Both the position numbers and the translations under genes were made by a program. Below are positions 51,163-59,970 of a stretch of 64,000 nt of DNA, piece after piece. Location of the stretch: the NCBI RefSeq assembly GCF_050871315.1, contig NZ_JBJLRE010000008.1; one strand, 5' to 3'. The DNA comes from Kineococcus gynurae. Its GTDB lineage: Bacteria; Actinomycetota; Actinomycetes; Actinomycetales; Kineococcaceae. The notes under the pieces were generated by a model. That model saw nothing but the letters and a program-made list of their open reading frames with translations. It ran no database searches and was not told the origin of the DNA. How positions within the stretch are numbered: position 1 is the stretch's first letter; the number at the start of each line of letters is the position of its first letter.

Positions 51163-52749
51163 TCACTTCGCCTCCGACCACCGCTGCACCCGCCCGACGT
51201 CGGCCACGAACCGCACCCCGCTCCCGGCCGCCCACCGCCCGGCGGTGGCGTCGAGGGAGGCGTGCAGGAGTTCCTCGACCGCCTCGGCATGCTCGACCGG
51301 GACGTGCAGCAGGAGTTCGTCGTGCAGGCACAGGACGATCTCCCCGCGGCCGCGCAGCGCGAGGCGGACGGTCGCCGCCCACGCCTTGAACAGTTCGGCG
51401 GCGGCGCCCTGGATCACCGCGTTGCGCGCGAACCGACCGCGGGCGGCGACGGCGTCGGCGTTCGGCGCCGCGACCTCGGACACCCGGATCGACCGGCCGC
51501 CCCAGGTGCGCACGTCGCGGCCCTCGCGACCGGCGGTCTCGGCCTCGGTGAGGACGGCCATGGCCCGCGGGTAGGCGCGGTGCATGTCGCGCAGCGCCAC
51601 CCCGGCCGCCCCCGAGGTCTGCCCGTACATCGCGGCGAGGACCGCGACCTTGGCGGTCGGCCGGTCGGTGCGCAACGCGGCCGCGACCGGGGCGTAGAGG
51701 TCGGCGTCCCGGGTGGCGGCGATCAACCCGGGGTCGTGGCTGACCACGGCCAGCACCCGGGGTTCCACCTGCCCCAGGTCGGCGCGGACCAGCACGTGAC
51801 CGGGTTCGGCGACGACCGCGACCCGGAGCTCGGCGGGGAGGTTGTGCAGACCGGCCTCGGCGGTCATCCGCCCGGCCGCCGCATCGGCCCCGCTCCACGC
51901 GCCGCGCAGCCGGCCGTCGCTCCCGACGTGGGCCGCCAACCACGCCGTCCCGTAGGTGCTGAGCAGCCGTTCCGCCTTGCGCCAGCGGAGCAGCTCCTCG
52001 ACCGCGGGATGGGCGCCGCGCAACCGTTCCAGTTGCCAGGCCCGGGTGTTCACGAGGTCGAACCCGAGCCCGCGCAGCGCCCCCAGCACGGCCACCGGGC
52101 TGCGCAGGTCGACTCCCGGCCACCAGGTCCGCAGCCGCGCCCCGGCCGTCTCCCGCACCGCGTCCGCCTCCCCGAGCACCGCCGCGGCCGCCCTGACGTC
52201 CAGCGGCAGACCGGTGACGGCGAGGTCGCCGGCGAGCAGCGCGGCGGCCGACTCCGACCACGCCGTCTGCAGGGCGAGCGGAATCCCACCCGGGCGGGCC
52301 CGGCGCTCGGGCAGCGCCCGCAATTCCTGCTCCTGCCACCGGGCCACCCGCAAGGCCGTCGCGGCCCGCTCCCCCGCTCCCACCACCCCCGGGGCCGCGC
52401 CTCCGAGGTCCAGGTCGAGGACCAGGACGTCGGGACCGTGGTCCCGCAGCGGGCGGGGACGGCGCGGTTCGGGGGGTTCGGGCTCCCCGGCGGCCGCGGC
52501 CAGGACCGCGGCCTCGTCCTCGCGCCGTCCCCCGTGCAGCAGCCGGTGCACGGCGCCGAGGTCGTGCACCCGGGCCAGCGGCGAGGGGTTCCCGAGGTCG
52601 GCGACGGAGGCCGCCGACCAGACCACCCAGCGCACCCCGGCGCCACCCGCCTCGCGTTCGGCGACGTGCGGCGCCGCCGGGCCACGGAACTCCCGGACGC
52701 CGGCGTCGTCGGCCAGGGCACCGCCACCCGGGCCGAGGACCAGGGCCAC
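51163..52749 (-). CDS. DNA polymerase A-family protein (bifunctional 3'-5' exonuclease/DNA polymerase type)
   Basis: Second PolA-like protein widespread in actinomycetes, distinct from Pol I. 528 residues. The C-terminal polymerase domain keeps motif A (VRADLGQVEPRVLA, DYSQIE in Pol I), motif B region (DRPTAKVAVLAAMYGQTSG) and motif C (LCLHDELLLHV). The N-terminal exonuclease-like region lacks the DxE metal ligands and appears inactive. Role unknown; repair synthesis is plausible. GTG at 52749 is 11 bases after the YihY stop; the long frame upstream is antisense filler. Start uncertain, no clear ribosome site. Confidence 0.85.
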   Translation of the reverse strand: MALVLGPGGGALADDAGVREFRGPAAPHVAEREAGGAGVRWVVWSAASVADLGNPSPLARVHDLGAVHRLLHGGRREDEAAVLAAAAGEPEPPEPRRPRPLRDHGPDVLVLDLDLGGAAPGVVGAGERAATALRVARWQEQELRALPERRARPGGIPLALQTAWSESAAALLAGDLAVTGLPLDVRAAAAVLGEADAVRETAGARLRTWWPGVDLRSPVAVLGALRGLGFDLVNTRAWQLERLRGAHPAVEELLRWRKAERLLSTYGTAWLAAHVGSDGRLRGAWSGADAAAGRMTAEAGLHNLPAELRVAVVAEPGHVLVRADLGQVEPRVLAVVSHDPGLIAATRDADLYAPVAAALRTDRPTAKVAVLAAMYGQTSGAAGVALRDMHRAYPRAMAVLTEAETAGREGRDVRTWGGRSIRVSEVAAPNADAVAARGRFARNAVIQGAAAELFKAWAATVRLALRGRGEIVLCLHDELLLHVPVEHAEAVEELLHASLDATAGRWAAGSGVRFVADVGRVQRWSEAK

Positions 52750-52760
52750 CAGCGAGGAGC

Positions 52761-53645
52761 TCAGGACGCCCGCTCCGGGACCGGGTCCAACGCGGCCCGC
52801 CAGGGGGACCCGCCGCGGCGGTGGAGTTCGAGGGTGAGCGCGTAGCCGTAGACGGTGAGGGCGGTGAACACCCACAGCCACAGGCAGACCGCGACCGCAC
52901 CGCCCACCTGGGTCAGCCCGCCGAATGGGGCGCCGAGGTCGACCGGGATGGCCAGGAACAGCACGAAACCCTGGAGGAACCCCGACACGAACGCCCCGGT
53001 CGCGTACCCGCCCCACAGGGCCGCCCGCCACGACGGCCGGACCGGACCCAGGATGCGGTACACGTAGACCAGCACCGGGGAGACCACCAGCCAGTCGACG
53101 TTGAGCGCGACGTAGACGGCCAGGAACGACTCGTTCACCTCCCCGCTGTTGAACCAACGGGCCAGGAACGGGGCCACCTCCAGCACGACCAGGAAGCCCA
53201 GCGGGGCGAGCACCAGGAGCGGGACGGCGGCGATCCGGATCCGCCAGGCCCCGATCCTCCCCGACACCGCGGGCGGGGCCTGCTGCCCGGGACGGACGCT
53301 CACCCGGGAGAAACCCCGGCGCAGCCCCTCGGCGTACACGGTGGCGGGGACGAGGGCGATGAGGGCCGTGACCCAGTTGGCGTCCAACCCGGTCCGGACG
53401 AGCGCGAGCACGACGGCACCGGCGTTCATCGCGTCGGGCAGCGCCGCCGCGACCGCCTCGGCCAGTTCCATGATCCTTGCGGGCGAGAGGATCTCGCCCA
53501 TGAGGCGGACCACCACGACCAACGAGGGGACCATCGCGACGGCCGCGTAGAAGGTCACCCCGGCCGAGATCAACCAGAGGTCGTGCCCCCGGAGGCGTTC
53601 GTGGGTGTCGCGCAGGACCGCGCGCACCGCGGCGGCACGGGTCAC
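52761..53645 (-). CDS. YihY/BrkB-family (UPF0761) membrane protein
   Basis: 294-residue integral membrane protein with six hydrophobic segments and the family N-terminal pattern (HDLWLISAGVTFYAAVAMVPSLVV) and C-terminal GGAVAVCLWLWVFTALTVYGYALTLELHRR. Once called RNase BN in error; function remains unclear. GTG at 53645 overlaps the GlxA-type regulator stop (GTGA), and the polymerase gene follows closely, so the three may form one transcript. Confidence 0.88.
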   Translation of the reverse strand: MTRAAAVRAVLRDTHERLRGHDLWLISAGVTFYAAVAMVPSLVVVVRLMGEILSPARIMELAEAVAAALPDAMNAGAVVLALVRTGLDANWVTALIALVPATVYAEGLRRGFSRVSVRPGQQAPPAVSGRIGAWRIRIAAVPLLVLAPLGFLVVLEVAPFLARWFNSGEVNESFLAVYVALNVDWLVVSPVLVYVYRILGPVRPSWRAALWGGYATGAFVSGFLQGFVLFLAIPVDLGAPFGGLTQVGGAVAVCLWLWVFTALTVYGYALTLELHRRGGSPWRAALDPVPERAS

Positions 53646-54613
53646 GCCGCGCCCCGGAACGTCCGCCGGTAGGCGGTGGGCGTGGTCCGGACGAGACGCA
53701 GGAAGTGCTGCCGCAGGGTCGCGGCCGACCCGAAACCGCACCGACGGGCGACCTCGTCGATGCTCTCGTCGCCCTCCTCCAGCAGTTCACGGGCCAGCTG
53801 CACGCGTTGCTCCAGCAACCAGCGGTGCGGGGTCATCCCGGTCTCGGCCCGGAAGCGCCGGGCGAAGGTGCGGGGCGACATCGTGGCGCTGCGGGCCCAG
53901 GACGTGACGTCGATCGTGGTGTCGAGCTGCCCGCGGGCCCAGTCGAGCGCCGCCTGCAACGACTCCTCCGCGCAGGCGCGGACGGGGGCCTCGACGAACT
54001 GCGCCTGCCCCCCGTCCCGGTGCGGCGGGACGACCATCCGGCGGGCGATCCGGTTGGTGACCGCGGCACCGTAGGCCTGGCGCACGAGGTGCAGGCAGAG
54101 GTCGATCCCGGCGGCCGTCCCGGCGCTCGTGAGCACCGGACCGTCCTCGACGTAGAGCACGTCGGGAACGACCTCGACGGCCGGGAACTGCCGGGCCAGG
54201 TCGTCGGCGTAGCGGAAGTGCGTCGTCGCCCGGCGACCGTCCAGCACGCCGGCGTGGGCCAGCGTGAACGCCCCGCTGCACAGGCTCATGACCCGCCCCC
54301 CGCGCTCGAGCGTCGCCCACAACCGTTCCCCCAGACCCGATCCCCCCGGACCCCGGTTCAGCAACGAGGGCACGACGATCACCAGGTCGGCGGTGTCGAG
54401 CCGGTCGAGCCCGTGAACCGTGGAGAGCTGGAAACCCTGGGCGCAGTCCACCGGCCCGGGCGTGACCGTGGTCACGGCGAAATCGAAGGCCGGGACCCCG
54501 TCGTCGGTCCGGTCGATGCCGAACACCTCGCAGGCGATGGACAGCTCGAAGGCGCTGAACCCGGGTGGGGCCACCACCGCGACGTCGCGCAACCGATGCT
54601 CGTTCCTGGCCAT
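53642..54613 (-). CDS. GlxA-type transcriptional regulator (DJ-1/PfpI + AraC)
   Basis: 323-residue regulator. The N-terminal class I glutamine amidotransferase-like domain (about 8-185) has the nucleophile-elbow sequence SLCSGAFTLA. The C-terminal AraC/XylS helix-turn-helix pair follows (about 220-318: SPRTFARRFRAETGMTPHRWLLEQR and GFGSAATLRQHF). Such proteins control amine, amino-acid or carnitine catabolism. CACACT lies six bases before the ATG, so the mRNA may be leaderless. First gene of a minus-strand unit with YihY and the polymerase. Confidence 0.9.
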   Translation of the reverse strand: MARNEHRLRDVAVVAPPGFSAFELSIACEVFGIDRTDDGVPAFDFAVTTVTPGPVDCAQGFQLSTVHGLDRLDTADLVIVVPSLLNRGPGGSGLGERLWATLERGGRVMSLCSGAFTLAHAGVLDGRRATTHFRYADDLARQFPAVEVVPDVLYVEDGPVLTSAGTAAGIDLCLHLVRQAYGAAVTNRIARRMVVPPHRDGGQAQFVEAPVRACAEESLQAALDWARGQLDTTIDVTSWARSATMSPRTFARRFRAETGMTPHRWLLEQRVQLARELLEEGDESIDEVARRCGFGSAATLRQHFLRLVRTTPTAYRRTFRGAA

Positions 54614-54713
54614 GCGGCGAGTGTGGCACCCATCGCCGGACTTGGCAGGATCTGGACGAACAGCGGCAGATCTGCCACTCGATCGGTCGCGGCGTGATCA
54701 GCACGCTGGAGTC

Positions 54714-54962
54714 ATGACCCACGACGACCTCCTCGCCGCCCTGCTCCTCCTCCTCGTCCTGGCCCTCGGCCCGCTGGCCGCGCGCTGGGGGGCCGACACC
54801 CGGACCTCGCGGGCCTGGACCGACGGCACCGACGTCACCCGACCGGGCGCCCCCGACCGACCCGCCCGGAAACCCCTCCGGCTCCCGGCCCTGCGGTCTA
54901 GGCTGGCCGCGGCCGCCGCACGGAGCCGCGGCCGGGAATCGTGGTGGGGGGAAACACCGTGA
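54714..54962 (+). CDS. Small single-pass membrane protein
   Basis: 82 residues, no family recognised. An N-terminal Leu-rich helix (residues 5-23) precedes a basic, Pro/Arg-rich cytoplasmic-looking tail. GGAG is close before the ATG and the stop overlaps the next start (GTGA), which argues that it is real and co-translated with the secreted CARDB protein. Function unknown. Confidence 0.5.
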   Translation: MTHDDLLAALLLLLVLALGPLAARWGADTRTSRAWTDGTDVTRPGAPDRPARKPLRLPALRSRLAAAAARSRGRESWWGETP

Positions 54963-55855
54963 AGAAGCAGATCAGTGCTGCCCTGGTGGCGGGGGGACTC
55001 GTGCTCGGGGCGGGCATCGGGGCGGGTGCGGCCAGCGCGGCCACCGCCCGTCCGGACCTCGTGGTCACGGCGGTCAAGTGGGCGCCGGTGGCGACGGTCG
55101 CCGGGCAGAAGGTGCGGTTCACCGCCACGGTGACCAATCGCGGTACCGCGGCCACACCGGCGGGCACCATCACCGGCGTCGGGTTCTCGGTCAACGGGAA
55201 ACTCGTCACCTGGTCCGACACCGAGCGTTCCGCCATCGCCCCGGGCGAATCGCGGACGCTCACCGCGAACGGTGGACCGACCGGCGACGCGGCCTGGACC
55301 GCCACGTCCGGTCGGTCGAGCGTGACCGCCTTCGTGGACGACGCCAAGCGCATCACCGAGTCCACCGAGACGAACAACACCCTGTCGGCGACGGTCGACG
55401 TGGCCGCCGGGATCGCCGTGCGGCCCTCGGAGCTGGGTCTGCTCGTGGACCTGCCCGCCTCGAGCCGGGCGACCTTCCTGACGACGTCGTTGACCGGGGA
55501 CGCCTACGCGGGCTGCGTCACCGACGCCGGGGCGGTGCTGGCCGGCAGCGAGCAGTTCCAGACGACGTACACCGTCGGGAACGACACCCCCACCCAGGGC
55601 AAGTGGCAGGACGGGCAGGACCGGATCGCCGCCGGGCAGACCCGGGTCCAGACCGACGTGAGTTTCTCGCTGCTGATGTACAGCAACCAGGGGCACTTCC
55701 CGTTCACCTGCCCCGCCGGCTCCACGGCCCAGTGGACGACGTTCGCCTCCACCTCGACCACGGCCACCCGCTGGCCCGGCGCAGACGGCACCGGGGGTGC
55801 GGCCCTGGCCCGGGTCTCCGTGCCGATCTCGACGGTGTTCCCGATCGCCCCCTGA
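54959..55855 (+). CDS. Secreted CARDB-domain protein
   Basis: 298-residue exported protein. Sec signal peptide (MKKQISAALVAGGLVLGAG...ASA, about 28 residues), then a CARDB/immunoglobulin-like adhesion fold (PDLVVTAVKWAPVATVAGQ ... VTNRGTAATPAG ... VDDAKRITESTETNNTL, about 30-150). A second unassigned beta-rich domain with two cysteines (YAGCVTD, FPFTCPAG) follows, which may form a disulfide. GTG at 54959 follows GGGGGGAAA. Probably a wall or matrix protein. No sortase motif or membrane anchor is visible. Confidence 0.75.
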   Translation: MKKQISAALVAGGLVLGAGIGAGAASAATARPDLVVTAVKWAPVATVAGQKVRFTATVTNRGTAATPAGTITGVGFSVNGKLVTWSDTERSAIAPGESRTLTANGGPTGDAAWTATSGRSSVTAFVDDAKRITESTETNNTLSATVDVAAGIAVRPSELGLLVDLPASSRATFLTTSLTGDAYAGCVTDAGAVLAGSEQFQTTYTVGNDTPTQGKWQDGQDRIAAGQTRVQTDVSFSLLMYSNQGHFPFTCPAGSTAQWTTFASTSTTATRWPGADGTGGAALARVSVPISTVFPIAP

Positions 55856-55867
55856 CCGGGGGCGGGA

Positions 55868-56971
55868 TCAGCTGATGATGCCCTGACGACGCAGTTCCAC
55901 CCCGAGGTCCTGCGGGTTGCTGGCCACCTCGACGGCGTCCTCCAGGGTCACCACCCCGTCGCGGATCAGGCTCACGAGGTGCTGGTCGAAGGTCTGCATC
56001 TCGTAGTACCCGCCCTCCTTGATGAGGTCGGTGATGGTCGAGGTCTTCTGCGGGTCGCTGATCGCGTCGGCGATCCGACCCGTGTTCACGCAGATCTCCA
56101 TGACCACGCACCGCCCCTCGCCGTCGGCGCGCGGAACCAGCCGCTGGCAGACGATGCCGCGCAACGCACCGGCCAGCATGAGGCGGATCTGGTTCTGCTC
56201 GTGCGGGGGGAAGAAGTCGATGATGCGGCTGATGGTCTCGGCGGCATCGATGGTGTGCAGGGTCGACATCACGAAGTGACCCGTCTCGGCGGCCGACAGC
56301 GCCGCCTTGACCGTCTCCTGGTCGCGCATCTCCCCGACCAGGATGACGTCGGGGTCCTGCCGCATCGCGGCCCGCAGCGCGGTCGAGAAGTCGGCGGTGT
56401 CCAGCCGGACCTCGCGCTGGGAGATCATCGACATCTTGTCGCTGTGCAGGACCTCGATGGGGTCCTCGATGGTGACGATGTTCGACTCGCGGACCTGGTT
56501 GATGTGGTCGATCAGACCGGCCAGCGTGGTCGTCTTGCCCGATCCGGTCGGGCCGGTCACCAGCAGCAGCCCACGGTTCTCCAGCGCGAGGCGGTTCAGC
56601 ACCGGCGGGACCCCGAGCGCGCTCAGCGGGATCGCCTGCGCGGCGACGCGACGCGCCACGATCCCGATCGACCCGCGCTGGCGGTAGGCGTTGACGCGGA
56701 AACGCCCACCGTTCATCGGCAGGCTGTAGGCGAAGTCGGCCTCGTGGGTGCGCTCGAACTCCTCGGCGAGGTCGGGCCGGATGATCTCGGCGAGCATCTG
56801 CCGCATGACGTCCGGCTTCAGGGGCGGGGCGTCGAGCTGCAGCAGCCGACCGTCGATCCGGACCCGCGGCGACGACCCGGCCTTGCAGTGCAGGTCGGAC
56901 CCGCGCAGCTCCACGAGGGCGCGCAGGTAGGGGGCGAGGAGCGTCTCGGTCGCCACGCTGGCCAGGGTCAC
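55868..56971 (-). CDS. pilT: Type IV pilus twitching ATPase PilT
   Basis: Pilus retraction ATPase, 367 residues. N-terminal PAS-like domain (LRGSDLHCKAGSSPRVRIDG), Walker A GPTGSGKTTTLAG, Asp box, Walker B VGEMRDQETVKAALSAAETGH, and the PilT-specific AIRNLIRE-like region reading NQIRLMLAGALRGIVCQRLVPR. No other pilus gene lies nearby. GTG at 56971 chosen to give the normal PilT length; GTG at 56959 is possible and the frame stays open to 57136 without conserved residues. Convergent with the CARDB gene, divergent from the ABC exporter. Confidence 0.9.
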   Translation of the reverse strand: MTLASVATETLLAPYLRALVELRGSDLHCKAGSSPRVRIDGRLLQLDAPPLKPDVMRQMLAEIIRPDLAEEFERTHEADFAYSLPMNGGRFRVNAYRQRGSIGIVARRVAAQAIPLSALGVPPVLNRLALENRGLLLVTGPTGSGKTTTLAGLIDHINQVRESNIVTIEDPIEVLHSDKMSMISQREVRLDTADFSTALRAAMRQDPDVILVGEMRDQETVKAALSAAETGHFVMSTLHTIDAAETISRIIDFFPPHEQNQIRLMLAGALRGIVCQRLVPRADGEGRCVVMEICVNTGRIADAISDPQKTSTITDLIKEGGYYEMQTFDQHLVSLIRDGVVTLEDAVEVASNPQDLGVELRRQGIIS

Positions 56972-57083
56972 CCTGCTGGCATCGACCCCGTTCCGCCCCG
57001 ACTTGAGCCTCCACCGGTCGGTGGACACCGGAATCCACCGGCGTCCTCTGCCGGGACAGGGCTCCAGACGGCAGGCTCGTCCC

Positions 57084-57959
57084 ATGAGCAGTGACCCCGG
57101 GAACGCCCCCGCCGTCGTCGTGCGCGACCTGCACAAGCACTACGGACCCCGCCGGGCCGTGGACGGCATCTCCTTCGAGGTGCCGACCGGCCAGGTGTTC
57201 GCCCTGCTCGGCCCGAACGGGGCCGGGAAGTCGACCACCGTCGAGGTGCTGGAGGGCTACCGGGCCCGCACGTCCGGGGAGGTGGTCGTGCTCGGGACCG
57301 ACCCCGGACGACCGACCCCCGCGTGGCGCAGCCGGATCGGGATCGTCGCGCAGTCGACCAAGGACCTCACCGACCTGACCGTGCTGGAGGTGCTGCAGCA
57401 GTTCGCGGCCTTCTACCCCGACCCCCGCCCCCCCGAGGCGGTCGTCGACCTCGTCGGGCTGGCCGACGACGCCCGGACCCGCGCGGGAGCCCTCTCGGGC
57501 GGTCGACGGCGCCGGCTCGACGTGGCGCTCGGGATCATCGGCGACCCGGACCTGCTCTTCCTCGACGAGCCGACCACCGGGTTCGACCCCGAGGCCCGTC
57601 GCGAGTTCTGGACCCTGGTGCAACGGCTGGCCGCGGAGGGGACGACGATCCTGCTCACCACCCACTACCTGGACGAGGTGGAGGTGCTGGCCGACGCACT
57701 GGCGGTGATCGACCACGGCCGCATCGTCGCCACCGGCACGCCGGCCACCCTCGCGGGCCGCGACACCGCCCCCGCCACCGTCCGCTGGCGCGACCCCGAC
57801 CGCGGTTGGCGCAGCGAGCGCACCGCGGAACCGGCCGCGTTCGTGGCCCGGCTGCACGCCGGGGGCGGCGAGCCGGACGGTCTCACCGTGCACCGCCCCA
57901 CCCTGGAGGACACCTACCTGGAGCTGCTGCGCACCCCGGCCGCGGAGGTGACGCGATGA
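57084..57959 (+). CDS. ABC-2 exporter ATP-binding protein (DrrA-like)
   Basis: 291-residue ATPase of a drug or lipid exporter. Walker A GPNGAGKST, Q-loop VAQSTKDLTDLTVLEV, signature LSGGRRRRLDVAL (slightly altered from LSGGQ), Walker B LLFLDEPTTGFDPEARR and H-loop LLTTHYLDEVEVLAD. A C-terminal DUF4162-like extension ends in LEDTYLELL. ATG at 57084. First of four genes linked by 4-bp overlaps to a permease and a two-component system, as in antibiotic-responsive exporters. Confidence 0.92.
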   Translation: MSSDPGNAPAVVVRDLHKHYGPRRAVDGISFEVPTGQVFALLGPNGAGKSTTVEVLEGYRARTSGEVVVLGTDPGRPTPAWRSRIGIVAQSTKDLTDLTVLEVLQQFAAFYPDPRPPEAVVDLVGLADDARTRAGALSGGRRRRLDVALGIIGDPDLLFLDEPTTGFDPEARREFWTLVQRLAAEGTTILLTTHYLDEVEVLADALAVIDHGRIVATGTPATLAGRDTAPATVRWRDPDRGWRSERTAEPAAFVARLHAGGGEPDGLTVHRPTLEDTYLELLRTPAAEVTR

Positions 57960-58759
57960 GCACCCCCCGTGCCGTGCTCTCCGCCACCCGGGCCCGGACC
58001 GTCGTGGAGCTGAAGGAACTCTCCCGGTCCTGGGACGCCCTCGTCTTCAACGTCTTCTTCCCGGTGATCTTCCTGTTCATCTTCGGCTCGGTGTTCGGCG
58101 ACGACATCGCCCCGGGGGTGAGTTTCACCCAGTACTTCACCGCGGGCATGGCGGCCTCCGGGGTGCTGCTGGTCAGTTTCCAGAGCCTGGCCATCTCGAT
58201 CGCCGTGGAACGGGACGACGGCCTGCTCAAACGCCTGCAGGGCACCCCGATGCCGCCCGTGGCGTACTTCCTGGGCAAGGTCGGGCTGGTCGTCGTGAGC
58301 GGCCTGGTCCAACTGGCCGTCCTGCTCACCGCGGCGCACCTGCTCTTCGACGTGACGCTGCCCGCCGGCCCCCGGCAGTGGTTCACGCTGGCGTGGGTCG
58401 CGGTGCTCGGTGCCACCGCCGGCACGCTGCTGGGGATCGCCTACTCCAGCATCCCGCGCACCGGACGCTCGGCGAGCGCCGTCGTCGCCCCGGTGGTGCT
58501 GGTGCTGCAGTTCATCTCGGGGGTGTTCTTCGTGTTCAGCCAGCTGCCCGGCTGGATGCAGGACGTGGCCTCGGTGTTCCCCCTGAAGTGGATGGCCGAG
58601 GGGTTCCGGGCGGCCCTGCTGCCGGAGTCGATGGCCGCCGCCGAACCGTCGGGGAGCTGGCAGCTGGGCCTGGTCGCGCTGGTCCTGCTGGGCTGGACGG
58701 TTCTCGGGCTCGTGCTGTGCCGCACCACCTTCCGGTGGCGCCGGCGCGGGGACCGATGA
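57956..58759 (+). CDS. ABC-2 type exporter permease
   Basis: 267-residue membrane permease with six hydrophobic segments and the ABC-2 pattern (VVELKELSRSWDALVFNVFFPVIFLFIFGSVFG ... LKRLQGTPMPPVAYFLGK ... LPGWMQDVASVFPLKWMAEGFRA). Forms the channel with the upstream ATPase. ATGA overlaps at both ends. The substrate is probably an amphipathic antimicrobial or lipid; this is inferred from the linked sensor system. Confidence 0.9.
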   Translation: MSTPRAVLSATRARTVVELKELSRSWDALVFNVFFPVIFLFIFGSVFGDDIAPGVSFTQYFTAGMAASGVLLVSFQSLAISIAVERDDGLLKRLQGTPMPPVAYFLGKVGLVVVSGLVQLAVLLTAAHLLFDVTLPAGPRQWFTLAWVAVLGATAGTLLGIAYSSIPRTGRSASAVVAPVVLVLQFISGVFFVFSQLPGWMQDVASVFPLKWMAEGFRAALLPESMAAAEPSGSWQLGLVALVLLGWTVLGLVLCRTTFRWRRRGDR

Positions 58760-59970
58760 CGTTCTGGGAGCGCAGCCGGATCGGCTGGCACGCCGCCTGG
58801 TACGGGGTGCTGCTGATCACCGCGGTCGCCGTCGTCGTCCTGCAGGGATTCTCCGGGTCCGGGGTGCTGGCCGTGGCGGTCCTGGCTGCGGCGGCCGGCT
58901 GGTACGCGCTGCTCGGGGTGCGACTGCTGGCGGAGGACCGACCGGGCCCCACGTCCGTGGCCCGCTACGCCGCCTACACCGGGGGCATCACGGGGTGCCT
59001 GCTCGGGGTGTCCCTGCTGGTCGGTCCGGGTGTGGCGCTGCCGATGCTGTTCGTGTTCTTCCCGCAGGCCTGGGCGATGGTGGACCATCGGGGGCCCGCG
59101 ACGGTCGTGGTGGTCCTGTCCCCCGCGGTGCTCGCGCTGGGTCAGATCGCCCACCAGGGGTGGGCCCGCACGAGCGTGGTGGACGCCCTGGTGACCGCGT
59201 TCCTGCAGTCGGCCGCCGCGATCGTGCTGGGATGGTGGATCACCGGGCTCACCCGGGAGAGCGAGGAACGGGCCGCGCTGGTCGCGGAGCTGACCGCGGC
59301 GCGGGAGCACCTCGCCGAGGCCGAGCACGCCCGAGGCGTGCTGGCCGAGCGTGAACGCCTCGCCGGTGAGATCCACGACACCCTGGCCCAGGGGTTCACC
59401 AGCATCGTGGCCCTCACCCAGGCCGCCGACGCGGCGCTCGGCACCGACCCCGGCCTGGCGCGGCAGCGGTTGGCCCTGATCGAGTCCACGGCCCGGGCCA
59501 ACCTCGCCGAGGCGCGGGCGATCGTGGCCGCGATGGTCCCCCCGGAACTGCACGGGACCGGTCCCGGTCCGGCCCGCCTGGCGGGGGCGCTGGACCGGTT
59601 GGCCGCGCGCAGCAGCGCCGAGGACGGTCTGACCGTCGCGTTCGAGGCGCCCCCGGTGCTGCCGCCGTTGCGGTCGGAGGCCGAGGTCGTCCTGCTCCGC
59701 GCCGCCCAGGAGGGGGTGACCAACGCCCGGCGCCACGGCCGCGCCGGGCGGGTCGTGCTGGCCCTCGCGGTGGACGTCGAGGGCGTGGAGCTCACGGTGA
59801 CCGACGACGGGTGCGGCCTGGGCCCGGAGGGGGCGGCCGGGCCCCGGGCCGGGTACGGCCTGGCGGCGATGGCGGCCCGGGCCGGTCAGGTCGGTGGGTC
59901 GGCCGAGCTGGGCCCCCGCACCGACGGGACTGGCGCGGGATGCGTCCTGCGGGTCAGGGTGCCCTCGTGA
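58756..59970 (+). CDS. NarL-type sensor histidine kinase (HisKA_3)
   Basis: 404-residue kinase with about six transmembrane helices in the first 165 residues and no large extracytoplasmic domain. The HisKA_3 motif has phospho-His207 (LAGEIHDTLAQGFTSIV). The ATPase domain shows EVVLLRAAQEGVTNARRHG, VTDDGCGL and GYGLAAMAARA. Intramembrane-sensing kinases of this layout usually pair with ABC exporters and detect membrane-active compounds, which fits the upstream genes. Confidence 0.9.
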   Translation: MTFWERSRIGWHAAWYGVLLITAVAVVVLQGFSGSGVLAVAVLAAAAGWYALLGVRLLAEDRPGPTSVARYAAYTGGITGCLLGVSLLVGPGVALPMLFVFFPQAWAMVDHRGPATVVVVLSPAVLALGQIAHQGWARTSVVDALVTAFLQSAAAIVLGWWITGLTRESEERAALVAELTAAREHLAEAEHARGVLAERERLAGEIHDTLAQGFTSIVALTQAADAALGTDPGLARQRLALIESTARANLAEARAIVAAMVPPELHGTGPGPARLAGALDRLAARSSAEDGLTVAFEAPPVLPPLRSEAEVVLLRAAQEGVTNARRHGRAGRVVLALAVDVEGVELTVTDDGCGLGPEGAAGPRAGYGLAAMAARAGQVGGSAELGPRTDGTGAGCVLRVRVPS

